Assembly (NCBI GenBank): GCA_964568675.1
Contig: CAZMQV010000001.1
Location: 62,001 to 126,000, forward strand
From: UPXZ01 sp964568675
GTDB lineage: Bacteria; Bacteroidota; Bacteroidia; Bacteroidales; Paludibacteraceae
Direction: 5' to 3'
Length of the DNA: 64,000 nt
Shown: positions 60,231-64,000 of the stretch, piece by piece
How the letters are laid out: every line of letters starts with the position of its first letter
Numbering within the stretch: position 1 is the stretch's first letter
Made by a program: the position numbers and the translations under genes
The notes under the pieces: model-generated
What the model saw: only the letters and a program-made list of their open reading frames with translations
Told to the model about the DNA's origin: nothing
The model's database searches: none

Positions 60231-60363
60231 AAAACAAGCTCTTTTATCTACACTCGAATTAAACTAAAGGAACCGTCTGGCTAAATCAGAATTTTTTTTT
60301 GTGAATTATTATACAGTTTTTCTGCTTATTTTTATAAACTTAGTTTTCGTGCGCTGCGTTTTG

Positions 60364-60394
60364 TTGGTTATTTCTCAATAATTTAGTAATTTTG
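60364..60394 (+). promoter_or_regulatory. Promoter for the DUF1599-DoxX-tpiA genes
   Basis: TTGG (60364-60367), exactly 19 bases, TAATTTTG (60387-60394), about 40 bases before the DUF1599 ATG. Confidence 0.5.
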
Positions 60395-60433
60395 TAGTCG
60401 CAAAAAATAGATATGAAAGTCTGAAGAATCTTT

Positions 60434-60970
60434 ATGACCACAAACGAACAATATGACCACGTAACGACCTTGTGTCGAGATATTTTTGAGAAGAAATTGA
60501 AAGATTACGGAGCATCGTGGCGAATTTTGCGCCAATCATCCGTTACTGATCAAATTTTTATCAAAGCCAGTCGGATTCGTTCAATCGAAACTAAAGGTGA
60601 AAATAAAGTGGGCGATGATATACGCGGCGAATTGATCGCAATTGTAAATTATGGAGTTGTTGGGCTGATTCAATTGGAGCTAGGGGTGGCAAGCGCCGAC
60701 GATACTAATCAGGAACTTGCTTTGTCGCTCTACGACAAATACATTCGCCATGCGAAGGAGTTGATGTTGAACAAGAACCACGATTACGACGAAGCATGGC
60801 GTTTGATGCGTCCGCAGTCATACACCGATTTGATATTGATGAAAATTAACCGAACAAAGCAAATTGAAGATAATCAGGGTAAAACAATTATATCGGAAGG
60901 AATAGATGCTAACTATTTTGATATGATTAATTACTCTATTTTTGGTTTGATTAAAATGGAATTTGAATAA
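60434..60970 (+). CDS. DUF1599 domain protein with two tandem copies
   Basis: 178 residues built from two copies of the DUF1599 motif: first DYGASWRILRQSSVTDQI (from D24) and second DYDEAWRLMRPQSYTDLI (from D117), exactly 93 residues apart, each followed by a KxxRxxQIE/RSIE helix. DUF1599 is also described as a nucleotide-modification-associated domain, but the biochemical activity is not known. In Bacteroidota it regularly precedes a DoxX-thioredoxin protein and tpiA, as here. Confidence 0.88.
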   Translation: MTTNEQYDHVTTLCRDIFEKKLKDYGASWRILRQSSVTDQIFIKASRIRSIETKGENKVGDDIRGELIAIVNYGVVGLIQLELGVASADDTNQELALSLYDKYIRHAKELMLNKNHDYDEAWRLMRPQSYTDLILMKINRTKQIEDNQGKTIISEGIDANYFDMINYSIFGLIKMEFE

Positions 60971-61070
60971 TGATTTTGCGTAACACGGAATGTCTCGGAT
61001 ATGAAAATGAAATTCATTCGAGCCTGACAAGAAATGAAACGCGGAACCCAATTTTTTTTAAGTAGTAAAA

Positions 61071-62240
61071 ATGAAACGCAGAACCACAAACAGATACAAC
61101 GCTAAAAACAGATATAGTTCGACTCAAGTAAAAACAAAATGGCAAAAATTAGGTGCCATTTCGCTGACAATAATTCGCTTTGTGTTAGCGGCTGTTTTTA
61201 TTTTTTCAGGATTTGTCAAAGCAATTGATCCGCTTGGTTCTACCTACAAATTTGAAGATTATCTGACTGCTTTTGGCACCCCGTTTTCAAATTTGAGTTT
61301 TATGGCGTTTCCTGCCGCAATAGCGCTTTCTACACTTGAGCTTGCCATCGGTTTTAGTTTCTTATTCAAAATAAAACCAAAAACAACTTCAATCATCGCA
61401 TTGTTGTTTATGCTGGTGATGTTGCCACTCACGCTCTATATCGCGCTTTACAATCCGGTAACCGATTGCGGCTGTTTTGGCGACGCGCTCGTAATCTCCA
61501 ATTGGGCTACATTTTATAAGAACATTGTGATAACATTGTTCATTGTCGCGCTTTTGGTGTTCAACAAACGTGTTTATCGTTTTTTTATGCCTGCCGCAGA
61601 ATGGGCTATGATTACCGTTTTTGTAATAATAGGAGTGGGAATATCACTTCATAGTTACTACCATTTGCCAATTCTGGATTTTCGACCCTACAAAGTGGGC
61701 GTAAACATTCCGGAAGCTATGAAAATCCCCGAAGGAATGCCCCTTGATAAATACGAAACAAAATTAATATACGAAAAAGGAGGTGTTGACAAAGAATTTA
61801 CGCTTGAAAATTATCCAAAGAATGATAGCACGTGGCGCTTTGTTGGGCAGAAATCCATTCTGATTGAAAAAGGATACGAACCTGCAATTCACGATTTCAA
61901 TATCGTGGATGAAAATGGTATCGACCTCACCGATAATTTGATCCACCATGCTGGTAAAGTTCATTTTGTGATTATGTACGACTTGGGAAAATCGAATAGG
62001 AATGAAGTGGCAAAAACAGAAAAACTGTTTCAGCAGGCAAAGCAAAATAACGAAACTTTCTATGCGCTTACCGCTTCGACTGACGAGGTGATAGCGAATT
62101 TTAAGAAGGAAACAGGTGTAAGTTATTCGTTTTGCAAAACCGACCCGATAACGCTAAAAACCATAATTCGGGCAAATCCCGGTCTGATGACAATTCAAAA
62201 CGGAACAATAATCAATAAGAAGAATCTCCGCGATTTGTAG
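61071..62240 (+). CDS. DoxX/MauE-like membrane protein with thioredoxin-like tail (BT_3928 family)
   Basis: 389 residues. After a basic N terminus there are five to six membrane segments (about 27-215): IRFVLAAVFIFSGFVKAIDP is the DoxX/MauE signature, and a cysteine pair lies in NPVTDCGCFGDAL (about 136). The C-terminal 150 residues (KVHFVIMYDLGKSNRNEVAKTEKLFQQ ... FYALTASTD) resemble a thioredoxin fold without the CxxC. Matches the BT_3928 family. Role in periplasmic redox chemistry is possible because of the CGC motif. Lies between DUF1599 and tpiA in one direction. Confidence 0.85.
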   Translation: MKRRTTNRYNAKNRYSSTQVKTKWQKLGAISLTIIRFVLAAVFIFSGFVKAIDPLGSTYKFEDYLTAFGTPFSNLSFMAFPAAIALSTLELAIGFSFLFKIKPKTTSIIALLFMLVMLPLTLYIALYNPVTDCGCFGDALVISNWATFYKNIVITLFIVALLVFNKRVYRFFMPAAEWAMITVFVIIGVGISLHSYYHLPILDFRPYKVGVNIPEAMKIPEGMPLDKYETKLIYEKGGVDKEFTLENYPKNDSTWRFVGQKSILIEKGYEPAIHDFNIVDENGIDLTDNLIHHAGKVHFVIMYDLGKSNRNEVAKTEKLFQQAKQNNETFYALTASTDEVIANFKKETGVSYSFCKTDPITLKTIIRANPGLMTIQNGTIINKKNLRDL

Positions 62241-62370
62241 TAGTGCGATTCGTGTGAAACAATAGAAAGATATAGAATAATTTTTTAATTTTTAAATAAT
62301 GTCGCCGGCTTAAGTCCGATTAAAAAATGAGACGATTGAAGTGTGGATGACCTTTTATTCCAAAAAAAGT

Positions 62371-63129
62371 ATGAGAAAAAACATTGTAGCAGGTAACTGG
62401 AAAATGAACAAAACCCTGCAAGAAGGTTTGGCGCTTGCCACTGAGTTGAACGGCACGTTGGCCGGAACAACACCAAATTGCGAAGTAGTAATTGGCACTC
62501 CATTTATCCATTTGGCAAGTGTGGCATCAGCTGTTGACACTTCGGTGATTCATGTTGCTGCCCAAAATTGTGCCGACAAAGAATCGGGCGCTTACACCGG
62601 CGAAATTAGTGCGGCTATGGTGAAATCAACCGGCGCCGACCATGTGATTCTTGGACACTCCGAACGTCGTGCTTACTATGGCGAAACATTCGGCATTCTA
62701 AAAGAAAAAGTTCTTTTAGCGCTTAAAAATGAGTTGAAACCTATTTTCTGTATCGGTGAGTTGAAAGAAGAACGTGAGGCAAACAAGCAAAACGAAGTGG
62801 TGAAAGCTCAACTTGAAGGCTCAGTTTTTAATCTTTCTGCCGAAGATTTTTCGAAAATCGTTTTAGCGTATGAACCAGTTTGGGCTATCGGTACCGGGCT
62901 GACAGCTACTTCAGACCAAGCGCAGGAAATCCATGCTTACATCCGTAGCTTGATAGTAGAAAAATACGGAAATGAAATCGCTGAAAATACGACCATTCTT
63001 TATGGAGGAAGTTGCAATGCAGGTAATGCAAAAGAGCTTTTCTCAAAAACCGATGTTGATGGAGGACTTATTGGTGGAGCTTCGCTTAAAGTTGCTGATT
63101 TCAAAGCAATTATTGATGCCTTCGCATAG
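62371..63129 (+). CDS. tpiA: Triosephosphate isomerase
   Basis: Interconverts glyceraldehyde-3-phosphate and dihydroxyacetone phosphate. From ATG 62371 the protein has 252 residues and starts MRKNIVAGNWKMNK; a GTG at 62341 would add ten unlikely residues. Catalytic K11, H96 (VILGHSERR) and E168 (LAYEPVWAIGTG) are all present, with loop 6 and the phosphate-binding GGSCNAGNAKEL and GGLIGGASLK. Last gene of the run, followed by a terminator. Confidence 0.98.
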   Translation: MRKNIVAGNWKMNKTLQEGLALATELNGTLAGTTPNCEVVIGTPFIHLASVASAVDTSVIHVAAQNCADKESGAYTGEISAAMVKSTGADHVILGHSERRAYYGETFGILKEKVLLALKNELKPIFCIGELKEEREANKQNEVVKAQLEGSVFNLSAEDFSKIVLAYEPVWAIGTGLTATSDQAQEIHAYIRSLIVEKYGNEIAENTTILYGGSCNAGNAKELFSKTDVDGGLIGGASLKVADFKAIIDAFA

Positions 63130-63161
63130 TAACTGAAAAAGATATTCGCATTTGTCATCTA

Positions 63162-63202
63162 AAAAAATTCCTGCTCTTCGGTATTGAATGCAGGAATTTT
63201 TT
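63162..63202 (+). terminator. Terminator after tpiA
   Basis: AAAAAATTCCTGC (63162-63174) pairs with GCAGGAATTTTTT (63190-63202) around a 15-base loop, 32 bases past the stop. Confidence 0.85.
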
Positions 63203-63203
63203 C

Positions 63204-63211
63204 TATTTTTG
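63204..63211 (+). promoter_or_regulatory. Possible -7 promoter box for the Sua5/YciO gene
   Basis: TATTTTTG directly after the tpiA terminator, 30 bases before the GTG start at 63242; it would give a very short leader. Confidence 0.4.
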
Positions 63212-63241
63212 TGTTTTGATAATTTTTTTAGATAAGAAAAA

Positions 63242-63847
63242 GTGGTAAAAATTTACGAAGAAAATCCGAATCCAATTAAAATTCGCCATGTAGTCGAAAT
63301 ATTGCGTAATGGTGGGATAATAATTATCCCAACAGATACGGTTTACGCTTTCGCCTGCGATATCTTTAATTCCAATGGAATTGAGCTGATTTCGAAGTTG
63401 AAAAACCTTGATTACCGCAAGAGCAATCTATCATTTGTTTGCCATGAAATGAGTCAGATAAGTGAATTTGCTAAAATGGACGACAAGGCATTTAAATTGA
63501 TGAAAAAGAATCTTCCCGGTCCGTTTACATTTATTCTGCAAGGAAGTAATCGACTGCCAAAGCTATTTAAGTTTCGTAAAAATGTAGGAATCCGGATACC
63601 TCAGAATAATATTGTACTTGAAATTGTGCGTGAGTTGGGCAATCCAATCATGACAAGTTCATTGCTTACGAATGACGAAATTCAAGAATACTTTACCGAT
63701 CCCGAATTGATACGCGAAAAGTATGATCAGCGTGTGGATTTGGTGATTGACGGCGGAGTAGGCGGTTTGGTTCATTCCACCATTGTTGACTGCACAGGCG
63801 ACGAACCCGAAGTGGTGCGCGAAGGAGCAGGGGAGCTTGATTACTAA
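63242..63847 (+). CDS. Sua5/YciO/YrdC-family L-threonylcarbamoyladenylate synthase
   Basis: Makes threonylcarbamoyl-AMP for the t6A37 modification of ANN-decoding tRNAs, or a paralogue of that enzyme. 201 residues starting with GTG at 63242 (MVKIYEENPNPIKIRHVVEIL). Signatures: GGIIIIPTDTVYAFACDI, KNLDYRKSNLSFVCHEMSQI, LPGPFTFILQGSNRLPKLF, VGIRIPQNNIVLEIVREL and the C-terminal STIVDCTGDEPEVVREGAG. It lacks the extra Sua5 C-terminal domain and is closest to the YciO/TsaC short form. The GTG start is favoured since no ATG lies near and the family begins here. Confidence 0.9.
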   Translation: MVKIYEENPNPIKIRHVVEILRNGGIIIIPTDTVYAFACDIFNSNGIELISKLKNLDYRKSNLSFVCHEMSQISEFAKMDDKAFKLMKKNLPGPFTFILQGSNRLPKLFKFRKNVGIRIPQNNIVLEIVRELGNPIMTSSLLTNDEIQEYFTDPELIREKYDQRVDLVIDGGVGGLVHSTIVDCTGDEPEVVREGAGELDY

Positions 63848-63967
63848 CTATTTTTTTTTAGAATAACAGCTGGTATTTTGTTGACGGTAGGCGTAGGTCG
63901 AAACGAACATTTCGACTGAAATCTGCCGTTTGCATTTTGTCAAAATGTCAAAATATATCTGATTATT

Positions 63968-63998
63968 TTCGTTATTTCGGGAAATACGTGTATATTTG
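63968..63998 (+). promoter_or_regulatory. Promoter at window edge for a gene beyond it
   Basis: TTCG, exactly 19 bases, then perfect TATATTTG (63991-63998). The gene that it drives lies outside the window. A short direct repeat GTCAAAAT-GTCAAAAT lies just upstream (about 63938-63953). Confidence 0.45.
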
Positions 63999-64000
63999 TC

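Overview
The window comes from a chromosome of the phylum Bacteroidota, most likely order Bacteroidales. The evidence is the gene content (a PorE-like type IX secretion lipoprotein, DUF4199, DUF6048 and DUF6452-type proteins, a kinase-RapZ fusion, the DUF1599 / DoxX-thioredoxin / tpiA run, two-subunit methylmalonyl-CoA mutase) and the recurrent promoter box TAnnTTTG in front of many genes. This box replaces the usual TATAAT in this phylum. I see no rRNA, tRNA, CRISPR array, transposase or prophage gene. Most of the window is core metabolism and information processing, with a few accessory patches.

Layout. 1-6.3 kb (mostly minus): start of asnA, then folA, thyA, a PorE-like OmpA lipoprotein, an HD nucleotidase and a DUF1015 protein. 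6.6-11.9 kb: L-serine dehydratase, then a minus-strand run lptB-rnz-outer membrane protein, and mutY. 12.2-19.7 kb: a TlpA-like lipoprotein, HU, a 29-codon basic ribosomal-type protein (bS22/COX24-like, easily missed), RNase G, an unknown lipoprotein, a GNAT enzyme and a full-length OvoA for ovothiol synthesis. 20.6-26.4 kb: mutA and mutB separated by a MenA-type prenyltransferase and a CPBP protease. 26.5-28.7 kb: two small unknown envelope genes and 1 kb of non-coding DNA with repeats. 28.7-35.2 kb (minus): crcB, three small envelope genes and transketolase as one likely operon; a DUF4199 protein with a polyprenyl-type glycosyltransferase; endonuclease III. 35.3-39.6 kb (plus): ftsK, lolA, trxB. 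39.7-41.5 kb: a small DNA-binding protein and an M20 dipeptidase. 41.8-45.1 kb: a Wza/Wzc pair with no glycosyltransferase genes beside it. 45.3-52.2 kb: TetR-TolC-MFP-RND efflux operon followed by a PII-like protein. 52.7-53.9 kb: an internally duplicated protein of unknown function and then a previously unmarked array of 21-bp units. 54.1-58.4 kb (minus): pgi, gpsA, lysS. 58.8-63.8 kb (plus): kinase-RapZ fusion, DUF1599, DoxX-thioredoxin, tpiA, Sua5/YciO.

How it fits together. Methylmalonyl-CoA mutase points to the succinate-propionate route. pgi, tpiA, tkt and gpsA cover central sugar metabolism and glycerolipid supply. thyA, folA and the HD nucleotidase serve dTMP and nucleotide balance. 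mutY and nth are base-excision repair glycosylases. OvoA, TrxB and the TlpA-like lipoprotein suggest that the cell meets oxygen or oxidants despite a mainly fermentative outline.

The most unusual signals are: (i) 14 consecutive degenerate units with an exact 21-bp step at 53541-53834, next to the duplicated protein at 52744-53484; (ii) OvoA with an altered SAM-binding motif; (iii) a PII-like gene at the end of the RND operon, behind a hairpin; (iv) the tiny bS22-like gene at 13803-13892; (v) the interrupted mutA/mutB pair. I did not find a convincing new defence or mobile system.
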